Below are positions 1 to 11,371 of a DNA stretch of 64,000 nucleotides, piece by piece (the first letter of the stretch is position 1; every line of letters begins with the position of its first letter). Origin of the DNA: Flavobacterium davisii (lineage in GTDB: Bacteria > Bacteroidota > Bacteroidia > Flavobacteriales > Flavobacteriaceae); contig NZ_CP067378.1 of the NCBI RefSeq assembly GCF_019565505.1, positions 2,604,001 to 2,668,000 on the forward strand. Reading direction: 5' to 3'. Below the pieces are notes generated by a model that was not told where the DNA came from, made no database searches, and was given only the letters and a program-made list of their open reading frames with translations. The translations under genes were made by a program, and so were the position numbers.

Positions 1-1
1 T

Positions 2-3000
2 AAAGATGATAATTTAGGTACGATTGCTACCTCAACTACAGCAACTACTGCCGCAGGAAGCGTTTTAGCGAATAATGGAAACGGAGTCGATACGTTAAAT
101 GGCGTTGCAGTAACCACCGCCAACACAGATGTAACCCCTGTTACAACAGGTTCTATTCGTATCGATGTAGATGGCAATGTAACTATCCAGCCGAGTACCC
201 CAAGTGGTACTTACACGATTCCTTACACAATTTGTGAAACAGGAGCCATACCAGTAAACTGTAAAACAGCCAATATAACTGTAGAAGTTAAAAACACTAT
301 TGATGCAGTAGACGATGCCAAAGTAACTGTTGCCTCAGGAGGTAATACCCCAAATGTAACGTTAAACGATAAGTTAAACGGATCAAACGTTACGATAGGT
401 GCAGCAGTAGGTCAAGTAAGTCTAACAGGTGTAAACATTCCAGTAGGCTTAACATTAAATACAGATGGTACGATTACTGTAGGGTCTACCACACCAAGTG
501 GCACATACCAAGTAGAGTATCAAATCTGTGAGAACGGAGCTAACCCAGCAAACTGCGATAGAGCCATTGCTATAGTAGAAGTTAAAAACGATTTAATAGC
601 TAAAGATGATAATTTAGGTACGATTGCTACCTCAGCCACAGCAACTACTGCCGCAGGAAGCGTTTTAGCGAATAATGGAAGCGGATTCGATACATTAAAT
701 GGTGTTGCTGTAACGACAGCCAACACAGATGTAACCCCTGTTACAACAGGTTCTATTCGTATCGATGTAGATGGTAATGTAACTATCCAACCGAGTACCC
801 CAAGTGGTACTTACACGATTCCTTATACAATTTGTGAAACAGGAGCTGCACCAGTAAACTGTAAAACAGCCAATATAACTGTAGAAGTTAAAAACACTAT
901 TGATGCAGTAGACGATGCCAAAGTAACTGTTGCTTCAGGAGGTAATACCCTAAATGTAACGTTAAACGATAAGTTAAACGGATCAAACGTTACGATAGGT
1001 GCAGCAGTAGGTCAAGTAAGTCTAACAGGTGTAAATGTTCCGAGGAGGCTTAACACTAAATACAGATGGTACGATTACTGTAGGGTCTACCACACCAAGT
1101 GGCACATACCAAGTAGAGTATCAAATCTGTGAGAACGGAGCTAACCCAGCAAACTGCGATAGAGCCATTGCTATAGTAGAAGTTAAAAACGATTTAATAG
1201 CTAAAGATGATAATTTAGGTACGATTGCTACCTCAACTACAGCAACTACTGCCGCAGGAAGCGTTTTAGCGAATAATGGAAACGGAGTCGATACGTTAAA
1301 TGGCGTTGCAGTAACCACCGCCAACACAGATGTAACCCCTGTTACAACAGGTTCTATTCGTATCGATGTAGATGGTAATGTAACTATCCAACCGAGTACC
1401 CCAAGTGGTACTTACACGATTCCTTACACAATTTGTGAAACAGGAGCCATACCAGTAAACTGTAAAACAGCCAATATAACTGTAGAAGTTAAAAACACTA
1501 TTGATGCAGTAGACGATGCCAAAGTAACTGTTGCTTCAGGAGGTAATACCCTAAATGTAACGTTAAACGATAAGTTAAACGGATCAAACGTTACGATAGG
1601 TGCAGCAGTAGGTCAAGTAAGTCTAACAGGTGTAAACGTTCCGGGAGGCTTAACACTAAATACAGATGGTACGATTACTGTAGGGTCTACCACACCAAGT
1701 GGCACATACCAAGTAGAGTATCAAATCTGTGAGAACGGAGCTAACCCAGCAAACTGCGATAGAGCCATTGCTATAGTAGAAGTTAAAAACGATTTAATAG
1801 CTAAAGATGATAATTTAGGTACGATTGCTACCTCAACTACAGCAACTACTGCCGCAGGAAGCGTTTTAGCGAATAATGGAAACGGAGTCGATACGTTAAA
1901 TGGCGTTGCAGTAACCACCGCCAACACAGATGTAACCCCTGTTACAACAGGTTCTATTCGTATCGATGTAGATGGCAATGTAACTATCCAGCCGAGTACC
2001 CCAAGTGGTACTTACACGATTCCTTACACAATTTGTGAAACAGGAGCCATACCAGTAAACTGTAAAACAGCCAATATAACTGTAGAAGTTAAAAACACTA
2101 TTGATGCAGTAGACGATGCCAAAGTAACTGTTGCCTCAGGAGGTAATACCCCAAATGTAACGTTAAACGATAAGTTAAACGGATCAAACGTTACGATAGG
2201 TGCAGCAGTAGGTCAAGTAAGTCTAACAGGTGTAAACATTCCAGTAGGCTTAACATTAAATACAGATGGTACGATTACTGTAGGGTCTACCACACCAAGT
2301 GGCACATACCAAGTAGAGTATCAAATCTGTGAGAACGGAGCTAACCCAGCAAACTGCGATAGAGCCATTGCTATAGTAGAAGTTAAAAACGATTTAATAG
2401 CTAAAGATGATAATTTAGGTACGATTGCTACCTCAGCCACAGCAACTACTGCCGCAGGAAGCGTTTTAGCGAATAATGGAAGCGGATTCGATACATTAAA
2501 TGGTGTTGCTGTAACGACAGCCAACACAGATGTAACCCCTGTTACAACAGGTTCTATTCGTATCGATGTAGATGGTAATGTAACTATCCAACCGGAGTAC
2601 CCCAAGTGGTACTTACACGATTCCTTATACAATTTGTGAAACAGGAGCTGCACCAGTAAACTGTAAAACAGCCAATATAACTGTAGAAGTTAAAAACGAT
2701 TTAATAGCTAAAGATGATAATTTAGGTACGATTGCTACCTCAGCCACAGCAACTACTGCCGCAGGAAGCGTTTTAGCGAATAATGGAAGCGGATTCGATA
2801 CATTAAATGGCGTTGCAGTAACCACCGCCAACACAGATGTAACCCCTGTTACAACAGGTTCTATTCGTATCGATGTAGATGGTAATGTAACTATCCAACC
2901 AGGGTACCCCAAGTGGTACTTACACGATTCCTTATACAATTTGTGAAACAGGAGCCACACCAGCAAACTGTAAAACAGCTGAAGTAATTGTTGAAGTTAA

Positions 3001-3910
3001 AAATGAATTAGTTGCTAAAAACGATAACTTAGGTACTGTAGCTACTTCTGCTACCACGAGTACCCCAGCAGGAAGCGTTTTAGCGAATAATAATGGAAAC
3101 GGAGCCGATACATTAAATGGTGTTGCTGTAACGACAGCCAATACAGATGTAACCCCTGTTACAACAGGTTCTATTCGTATCGATGTAGATGGTAATGTAA
3201 CTATCCAGCCGAGTACCCCAAGTGGTACTTACACGATTCCTTATACAATTTGTGAAACAGGAGCTACACCAGCAAACTGTAAAACAGCTGAAGTAATTGT
3301 TGAAGTTAAAAATGAATTAGTTGCTAAAAACGATAACTTAGGTACTGTAGCTACTTCTGCTACCACGAGTACCCCAGCAGGAAGCGTTTTAGCGAATAAT
3401 GGAAACGGAGTCGATACGTTAAATGGCGTTGCAGTAACCACTGCCAACACAGATGTAACCCCTGTTACAACAGGTTCTATTCGTATCGATGTAGATGGTA
3501 ATGTAACTATCCAGCCGAGTACCCCAAGTGGTACTTACACGATTCCTTATACAATTTGTGAAACAGGAGCTACACCAGCAAACTGTAAAACAGCTGAAGT
3601 AATTGTTGAAGTTAAAAATCAATTAGTTGCTAAAAACGATAACTTAGGTACTGTAGCTACTTCTGCTACCACGAGCACCCCAGCAGGAAGCGTTTTAGCG
3701 AATAACGGAAACGGATTCGATACATTAAATGGCGTTGCAGTAACCACCGCCAACACAGATGTAACCCCTGTTACAACAGGTTCTATTCGTATTGATGTAG
3801 ATGGTAATGTAACTATCCAGCCGGAGTACCCCAAGTGGTACTTACAGGATTCCTTATACAATTTGTGAAACAGGAGCCACACCAGCAAACTGCGATACCG
3901 CAATTGCTAT
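2..3910 (+). repeat. Near-identical tandem coding repeats of the adhesin
   Basis: A unit of about 600 nt, made of two related 300-nt modules A and B, recurs from positions 2, 602, 1203 and 1803 with only a few base differences. From 2403 only module A is repeated, in roughly 300-nt steps, drifting to a variant beginning in the 3000s. Near identity at DNA level points to recent expansion or gene conversion, and also makes the copy number in an assembly uncertain. Confidence 0.9.
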
Positions 3911-4862
3911 AGTAGAAGTTAAAAACCCAATAGTTTTAGGAGGGCCTGATAAAGAGTTAATAGTATCAGGTACTACAGGAACAGTGTCTATTTATAGTGA
4001 TGATACATTTAATGGAAAGCCATTATCATCTACCATAGGAACAGGAGTAGGTCAGGTAACAGTCACAACAACAGGATTACCACAGGGGATGATACTTAAT
4101 TCTAATGGAACAATTACAGTAGATGATACAGTTGATAATAATACGTATACTTTTACTTATACTGTTTGTGAGAATGGGGCTTTAGTTCCAAATTGTGTTA
4201 CGCAAACAGTTACTATAGAGGTTTCAGTTAAGGTTGATGCAAACGATGATAAATTTGTTACAACAAATGGAGGTTCAGGTTCTGTAGTAGGGAATGTTTT
4301 AGTAAATGATGCTACAAGTAAAGGTTCTGCAACAATTAATAATGTGGTATTAACCCAAAGTACTTTTGCCCAGCCAATAATTACTGTACCATCAAAATCT
4401 CCAGTGCCGTATCTAAATGCAGCTACAGGAGAGGTAATAGTTCCAATAGGAACGCCAGCAGGTACTTACAGTTTCACATATAATGCGTGCTTAGTAATTA
4501 AACCTGGTATTTGCGATACTGCCACTGTAACAGTAACGGTTAATCCGTCAAACAATGAGGAACTTGTTATTTACAACCACATGACACCTAATGGAGATGG
4601 TGATAATGAAATATTCTTTATAGACGGAATAGATAAATTTCCTAATAATTCAGTAGAAGTTTACAACCGTTGGGGAGTATTAGTGTACGAGGCAACAAGT
4701 TATAACAATAACGATCGCGCATTCCGAGGCATATCATCAGGAAGAGTTACGATTGAAAAATCAACACAATTGCCAGAAGGGACATATTATTATATGCTTA
4801 AATATGAAAACACAAGTGGTGTAACGAAAGAAAAAGCAGGTTATTTATATATCAATAGATAG
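2..4862 (+). CDS. T9SS-secreted repeat adhesin, type B sorting domain (5' partial, four frameshifts)
   Basis: This is the 3' part of a very large surface protein; its N-terminus lies before the window. At least 1,600 residues are visible. They consist of about 100-residue Ig-like modules (VDDA/KDDN start, TPSGTY core, YTICE and NC/CD cysteine motifs, VEVKN end), then diverged modules, and from about 4540 a C-terminal domain with MTPNGDGDN and VEVYNRWG. That domain is the gliding-motility-associated type B sorting signal of type IX secretion. Four +1 insertions (near 1043, 2594, 2901, 3823) move the frame 2-0-1-2-0 and exactly rejoin the repeats to the C-terminal domain. Sibling copies lack the extra base, so I read them as sequence errors. 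The downstream SprF and OmpA genes fit export and anchoring of this adhesin. The exact ligand is unknown. Confidence 0.85.
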
Positions 4863-4874
4863 AGAATTAATATT

Positions 4875-4894
4875 CCTCCGTCTTGAGGCGGAGG
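4875..4894 (+). other. Intercistronic hairpin between adhesin and sprF-like gene
   Basis: CCTCCG and CGGAGG form a 6-bp GC-rich stem around an 8-base loop in the 54-base gap between the adhesin stop and the next start. No T-run follows, so it is more likely an mRNA stability or processing element than a terminator. Confidence 0.45.
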
Positions 4895-4916
4895 GTATTT
4901 AAAAAAAGAAAATGAT

Positions 4917-5832
4917 ATGAAAAACAAAATTATATATTTACTACTTTTAATGAGCGGAGTTATTTTTGCTCAACAAGAAGCACAGTATACTCAATATATG
5001 TACAACACTGCTAATGTAAATCCGAAGTTATGCAGGAACTAGAGGATGTTTTAGTGCTTTAATAATGCACCGTTCCCAATGGGTAGGTTTAGAAGGAGCC
5101 CCTAAGACCAATACGTTAGCCTTAAGTACACCTTTAGGAATTAACAATAAAATGGGATTAGGAGTAAGTGTAATAAATGACAAAATAGGGCCTTCCGATG
5201 AAAATGCGATATCGGTAGATTTAAGTTATAATATTCCAGTTTCAGAGGGATCAAAATTGTCTTTTGGAATAAAAGGGACGGCAAATTTCTTTAGTGTTGA
5301 TTTTAACAAAACTAACATTCATAATGTGTCGGATGGTTTGATAAGACAAAATGTAGATAATCGTTTTTTTCCTAACGTAGGAGCTGGAGCATTTTGGTAT
5401 TCAGAGAAGACCTATGTAGGCTTATCAATTCCCTTTATATTGGAGCAAAAATATTACGATAATGACGTGCAATACGTAGCAAGTGAGCGTATGCACCCAC
5501 ACTTAATAGCGGGTCATGTATTTCGTTTAAGTAGTGAAGTGCAGTTTAAGCCAACAACTATGATAAAATATGTAAACGGAGCTCCATTACAAGTTGATTT
5601 ATCAGGTAATTTTTGGTTTAATGAAAAATTTTCATTGGGAGCGGCCTATCGTTGGAGTGCTGCATGGAGTGCCATGGCAGGATTTCAGATTAACGACTCT
5701 TGGCTAATAGGATACGCCTATGATCGAGATGTTACCAGATTAGGGAATTTTAATTCTGGTTCACACGAAGTATTTTTACGTTATGAATTGTTTAAACGAG
5801 TAGAAAAAGTGGTAGCCCCACGTTTCTTCTAA
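4917..5832 (+). CDS. PorP/SprF family type IX secretion membrane protein (frameshifted)
   Basis: Outer-membrane beta-barrel of about 304 residues of the PorP/SprF family, whose members in flavobacteria are needed to export or assemble a partner adhesin encoded just upstream. The ATG at 4917 begins a clear signal peptide (MKNKIIYLLLLMSGVIFAQQ), followed by the family's QYTQYMYNTANVNP opening and HRSQWVGLEGAP. One extra base at CCGAAG (5022-5027) breaks the frame in the conserved NPxYAG motif; removing it restores NPSYAGTRG and full length. The C-terminus ends with alternating aromatic strands (EVFLRYELF). It sits 54 bases after the adhesin and 10 bases before the OmpA gene, so the three probably form one operon. 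Confidence 0.88.
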
Positions 5833-5842
5833 AACTATTATT

Positions 5843-7799
5843 ATGAAAAAAATCATTTTATTTACTGTACTAGGATTGTCTTTGCATGGAGGATATGCAC
5901 AAGCGAAAAAAATCATAAGAGCCGGTAATCACTATAATGGTTTAGCATACGTCGATGCAATTGATACCTACTTAAAAGTAGCTCAAAAAGGATACAAATC
6001 AAAAGAGTTATTTCAACGCTTAGGTGATTCGTATTATTACAATGCTAAATTCGTTGATGCAAATAAGTGGTATACTGAACTGTTTACTTTAGGTGAAACG
6101 GTAGATCCTGAGTACTATTATCGCTATTCACAAACGCTTAAATCATTAGAAGATTATAAAAAATCAGATGCGTATATGAATCAGTTTTATCAATTAACAT
6201 CAAAGGATACCCGAGCGAATATATTTAATAATCAAAAAGATTATAAAAACACTATTGCAAAAAATTCAGGTCGTTTTGAGATAAAACCAGTGAGTATTAA
6301 CGGTAGTTCTTCGGATTATGGTACAGCATTTTATGGAGATAAAGTTCTTTTTGCCTCAACAAGAGATACTATTGGAGTATTTAAAACAAAAGCAAAATGG
6401 ACAGGTAAATCATTTACCAATCTGTATGTTGCCGATAAAAATGAAATAGGAGACGACCTTCTTAAAGCTACTCGTTTTTCTAAAGCAATCAATTCAAAGT
6501 ACCACGAAGATTCTCCTGTTTTTACAAAAGATTTAAAAACAGTTTACTTTACCCGCAATAATTTTAATGAAGGAAAAGTAGGAAGAGATGATAAAAAAAT
6601 CATCAATTTAAAAATCTATCGAGCTAGTTTAAATTCAAAAGGAGAGTGGGTAAATGTAGTAGAATTACCCTTTAATAGCGATCAATACAGTGTAGCGCAT
6701 CCTGCCTTATCTCCTGATGAAAAGACATTATATTTTGCCTCCAATATGCCGGGAACATACGGAGAATCTGATTTGTTCAAGGTTGCTATTTTAGGAGAAA
6801 ACAGCTACGGAACACCTGTTAACTTAGGCAATACCATCAATACAGAATCAAGAGAAACCTTTCCTTTTATTACAGATAAAGGCGTGTTATATTATGCCAC
6901 TGATGGTCAGCAAGGATTAGGAGGACTAGATATTTATGCTACCCAACTAGACGATAAAGGAATGGTGTCCAATTTAATAAATATAGGATCCCCAGTAAAT
7001 GGTCCCATGGATGATTTTGCCTTTATCATAGATGAAAAAGGCAAAGGCTTCTTTTCATCCAATCGAGTAGGAGGTAAAGGATTAGATGATATTTATAGCT
7101 TCATAGAAAAATCACCATTAAATTTAGAAATTCAACACGAGCTATCAGGAGTCGTTACTAATTCAGAAACCTCAGAAGTAATTCCGAGGAGCAACTGTAA
7201 CATTATATGATGAAAAATTTAATGAAATAGGAAAAGTTATTGCAGATGAGAAAGGATTTTATGATTTCAAAAAAGTTCCAGCTGGTAAAAAATATTATGT
7301 TAGAGCAGAAAAAGAAGATTATGAAACCAAAGAAAAACCAGTAAATATTCCAAATAAAACAGGCAAAACAAATCTACCTATTGATACCGCTAAAAAAGTA
7401 CGAGAAATAAAAGAAGGCTCTGATTTAGCAAAAATATTTGAAATAAAAATTATTTATTTTGATTTAGATAAATCATTTATACGTTCCGATGCAGCAGTAG
7501 AATTAGCTAAGATTTTAGAAGTGATGAAACAATATCCTAGTATGAAAGTAGATGTTAGATCACATACAGATTGTCGTCAAACAGCCTCATATAATGCTAA
7601 GTTATCAGACCGTAGAGCCAAAGAAACAGTAGCATGGCTGGTTAAAAATGGCATAGCCAAAGAACGATTAACAGGTCGTGGTTACGGAGAATCACAATTA
7701 GTAAATGATTGTGGATGTGAACCAACGAACCAATCTTCTTGTACAGAAGAACAACATCAAGCAAACAGAAGAAGTGAGTTTATTATCGTAAAAATGTAA
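5843..7799 (+). CDS. OmpA family protein with TPR and PD40 repeats (frameshifted)
   Basis: Envelope protein of about 651 residues. In order: signal peptide (MKKIILFTVLGLSLHGGYAQ), TPR-like helices at about 25-125, PD40/beta-propeller-like repeats at about 150-430 (HPALSPDEKTLYFASNMPG and DDFAFIIDEKGKGFFSSNR), a short carboxypeptidase-regulatory-like segment, and a C-terminal OmpA peptidoglycan-binding domain (IIYFDLDKSFIR; SHTDCRQTASYNAKLSDRRA; GRGYGE). An extra base at CCGAGG (7184-7189) splits it; the repaired text reads VIPGATVTLYDEK. This architecture commonly follows SprF-type genes in T9SS adhesin operons and probably links the surface complex to the cell wall. A strong terminator follows. 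Confidence 0.88.
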
Positions 7800-7817
7800 T
7801 ATAATCAGAACTTAATT

Positions 7818-7847
7818 AAAAAAGCACCTTGGAAAAGGTGCTTTTTT
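7818..7847 (+). terminator. Terminator after the adhesin-sprF-ompA operon
   Basis: AAAAGCACCTT and AAGGTGCTTTTTT form an 11-bp stem with a GGAA loop, ending in a T-run 20 to 50 bases after the OmpA stop codon. Confidence 0.9.
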
Positions 7848-7882
7848 CGTTAATAATTTTTTGTTAATAGATTTATCTTTAC

Positions 7883-7912
7883 TTGTTTAATGTGTTCTAA
7901 TTCTTATTTTTG
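7883..7912 (+). promoter_or_regulatory. Bacteroidota-type promoter for the parvulin operon
   Basis: TTG at 7883-7885, a 19-base spacer and TATTTTTG at 7905-7912 match the Bacteroidota consensus TTG-N19-TAnnTTTG. Transcription would begin about 7919, supporting the ATG at 7942 over the upstream TTG at 7915. Confidence 0.75.
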
Positions 7913-7941
7913 CTTTGCTATTTATAAATAACAATAGAATA

Positions 7942-9896
7942 ATGAATCTGAAAAATTTTTTAACTACAGTATTGTTAACAGTTTCTACTGTAAGTTTTTC
8001 ACAAAATACAAATAAAGACATATTGTTTACAATTGATGAAAATCCTTATTATACTGATGAATTTTTACGAGTTTATAATAAGAATATTGATCTAGTTAAG
8101 GATGAATCACAAAAAGATTTAAATGCTTATTTAGATTTATATGTAGCTTATAAATTAAAAATTAATAAAGCTAATAAACTGAGTTTGCAAAATGGAGAAC
8201 AATACAAAAATGAATTACGTTCTTATAGAAATCAATTAGCTAAAAATTATACTTCTGATATTAAAGTTACCAAAGCATTAATAAATGAAGCATATACTAG
8301 AATTAAGAAAGAAATAAAAGCAGCACATATTTTAATTTTATGTGATGAAAATGCAACTCCTGAAGATACCTTAAAAGCCTATAAACAAATTCAGGATATA
8401 AAAAGTAGAGTACAAAAAGGAGAGTCTTTTGAGTCATTAGCTATTCAGTACTCTCAAGATCCTTCGGCTAAAGAAAATAAAGGGAATCTAGGATATTTTT
8501 CTGCTTTTCGTATGGTTTATCCTTTTGAATCCGCAGCTTATAATACAAAAAATGGAGAAGTTTCTATGCCTGTGCGTACAAAATTTGGATACCATCTGAT
8601 AAAAGTACAAGATATAAGAGAAAATAGAGGAGAGGTAACAGTGGCTCATATCATGATCCTAAAATCTCAAAGTAATACAGATCTAGATATTACAAAATCG
8701 AGAAATTCAATTTTTGATATTTATGCAAAATTAAAACAAGGAGAAAATTTTGCCACTTTGGCTAATCAATATTCAGAAGATAAAAGTTCTGCTCCTAAAG
8801 GAGGTACTTTACCTCGGTTTAGTTCAGGTCAATTAAGTTCCGATGTTTTTGAAAACAAAGCGTTTGAATTAAAAAATACAGGAGATTATTCAGAACCTTT
8901 TGAAAGTCAGTTTGGTTGGCATATAGTAAAACTTATAGAAAAGCATCCTGTTAAAAAAATAGAAGAAATGGAACGTGAATTGGATGCTAAAATAAGAAAA
9001 GATGATCGTTCTAAAATAATTGTTTCCGCATTAACATCTAAGCTACGTCAAAAATATTCTGTAAAACACAATGAAAAAATGTTAGCAGAAATTAAAAATA
9101 CAGTAACAGACAGCTATTATACTACAGAATGGAAAATGCCAGAAGATAAAAAACAATTTGATGGCGAATTAGTAAAAATAGTAGATAAATCTATTGCAGG
9201 AACCACATTTTTAAATGAATTAAATTCACAGCAAAAAGCAAAATCAAAAATAAAACCAATTGGTAAACTAGTAGATCAGTTATATGCTAATTTTATAGAC
9301 AATCAGTTGAATATTTATTATAATGAAAATTTAGAAAAGGAATTTCCTGATTTTGCTAATATTGTAGAAGAGTATAGAGATGGTTTATTGTTATTTGATT
9401 TAATGGAAAAGGAAATTTGGAATAAGGCTAAACAAGATACAATCGGACTTAAAAAATATTTTCAAGAAAATAAATTAAAATATCAATGGAAGAATAGAGC
9501 AGAAGTAATAACCGTATCTTCTACTAATGAAGAATTTGTTAAAAAAGCACAAAAATTATTAAAAGAAAATGCCTCTATTGAACTCTTAAAAGAAAAATTA
9601 AATACAAAAGAAGTAATTAATGTCATACCTAAAAAGAAACAATTGAAGAAGGGAATAATGCTAATATCCCTTTAAAAGAAGGTATTTCTAAAATTTATAA
9701 AGAAAAAGAGTATTTTTACGTTACCAAAGTGTTAAAAATTTTGCCAGCTAAACAAAAAGAATTGGAAGAAACTAAAGGCAAAGTTATTAGTGATTATCAG
9801 CAATATCTTGAAGATAATTGGGTTTCAGAACTCAAAAAAGAATTTAAAGTTAATATAAATAATAATGTTTTTGAAAAGTTAAAAACATCTAAATAA
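7942..9896 (+). CDS. Periplasmic parvulin-type peptidylprolyl isomerase, two PpiC domains (frameshifted)
   Basis: Exported folding factor of about 651 residues. The start at 7942 gives a signal peptide (MNLKNFLTTVLLTVSTVSFSQN) and lies just after a good promoter. Two rotamase domains are visible: AAHILIL to KFGYHLIKVQD at about 125-230, and VAHIMIL to FGWHIVKLIE at about 235-335. A long helical C-terminal half follows. An A-run at 9631-9635 is one base short; restoring it continues through ETIEEGNNANIPL to the stop at 9894-9896. It lies 20 bases before the SurA-like gene; both probably assist outer-membrane protein folding. Confidence 0.85.
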
Positions 9897-9916
9897 AAAG
9901 TAATAAAGCCATAAAA

Positions 9917-11268
9917 ATGAAATTAATTCAAAAAGTAAGTGTTTTTCTAACTTTATTCATTGCCGTTTTTTCGACTACTGCTCAAAAAACAAAAGTTGAT
10001 GGTGTAGTTGGAGTAGTTGGAGATTATATAATCTTGGATTCAGATATTGATAAAACCTATATAGAACTAAAACAGCAAGGAATTAATACAAAAGAAATTT
10101 CTCGTTGTCAAATGTTAGGTAAATTATTAGAAGATAAACTATATGCACATCAAGCAGTTCAAGATAGTATTAATGTAACCGATACAGAAGTAAATCAAAA
10201 ATTAGAAGAACAATTAGATTACGCCAAACAACAATTAGGCTCAATTGAAAAAGTAGTTGAATACTATAGAAAAAACAGTGAACAAGAATTGAGAACAGAA
10301 TTATTTGATATTATTAAATCAAATAAATTAACGGCAGAAATGCAAAAGAAAATTGTAGATCGTGTAACAATTACTCCCGAAGAAGTACGAGATTTCTATA
10401 AAAAAATTCCCAAAGAAGAATTACCTGTTTTTGGAGCAGAAATGGAATTAGCCCAAATTGTAATAAAACCAGAAATAACTAAAGAATCCAAACAAGCCAT
10501 TATCGATCAATTAAAAGCGTTAAAAAAGAAGTGCTAGAAAATAGCGCAAGTTTCTTTACTAAAGCCGTTTTATATTCCGAAGATCCGGGATCTAAAAATA
10601 ATGGAGGTTATTATAAGATGAATCGTAAAACCCAATTTGTAAAAGAGTTTAAAGACGTAGCCTTCAGTTTACAAGAAGGAGAAATTTCAGAACCTTTTGA
10701 AACAGAATTCGGTTATCATATTATTCAATTAGAAAAAATAAAAGGACAAGATTTAGAATTACGCCATATCGTCATTGCACCTAAAGCATCTGATAAAGCC
10801 ATAAAAGAAGCAAAAGAAAAAATAGAAAAAATTAGATCCCGTATTTTAAATAAAGAGTTAACTTTCGCCCAAGCAGCTCGACAGTCTTCTGATGAAAAAG
10901 AAACTAAAAATGATGGAGGCGTTTTGATAAACCCCAAAACACAAGATACTCGTTTTGAATTGACTAAAATGGATCCTTCTATTTACGGAGTAGTAGCAAA
11001 CCTAAAAGACGGAGAAATATCGTATCCTGTAACAGACGAAGATAGAACAGGAGCGAAGTTTTTTAAAATTATGACCGTAACTAATCGTTTTGAAGAGCAT
11101 ACAGCGGATTACGCAAAAGATTATCTGCGTTTAAAAGAATTAGCACTAAAAGAAAAACAATTAAAAGAAATTGGGAAATGGAGTGCAGATAAAATTAAAG
11201 AAACTTATATCAAAATTAATGGAGAGTACCGTGATTGTACCTTTACAAATAACTGGTTAAAGAAATAA
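9917..11268 (+). CDS. surA: SurA-like peptidylprolyl isomerase chaperone (frameshifted)
   Basis: Periplasmic chaperone/isomerase of about 450 residues. A signal peptide (KVSVFLTLFIAVFSTTAQ) precedes the SurA N-terminal helical domain beginning VDGVVGVVGDYIILDSDID. Two parvulin domains follow, with AEMELAQIVIKP to FGYHIIQLEKI and ELRHIVIAPK to KFFKIMTV. The A-run at 10522-10527 lacks one base; the repaired junction reads KALKKEVLENSASF. SurA-type proteins hold unfolded beta-barrels on their way to the BAM complex. A terminator follows at 11285-11329. Confidence 0.87.
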
Positions 11269-11284
11269 TTTTTTATTTTGATAG

Positions 11285-11329
11285 AAAAAGAGTTAATTTT
11301 ATGTCCTTATAGAATTAACTCTTTTTTTG
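11285..11329 (+). terminator. Terminator after the SurA-like gene
   Basis: AAAAGAGTTAATT pairs with AATTAACTCTTTT across a 14-base loop and ends in a seven-T run, about 20 bases after the stop. Confidence 0.88.
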
Positions 11330-11371
11330 TTATTTATAGTTATAAGAAAGAGTTTCTTATAACTATTATCT

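Noticed and set aside
520..3903. Minus-strand ORFs through the adhesin repeats
   Set aside because: They are shadows of the plus-strand repeats; the same frame appears again in each repeat copy, and the amino acid composition is hydrophobic in a way typical of antisense frames.
1..3910. Repeated blocks that could look like a CRISPR array
   Set aside because: Repeats are 300-600 nt, in frame and coding for Ig-like modules; there are no short repeat-spacer units.
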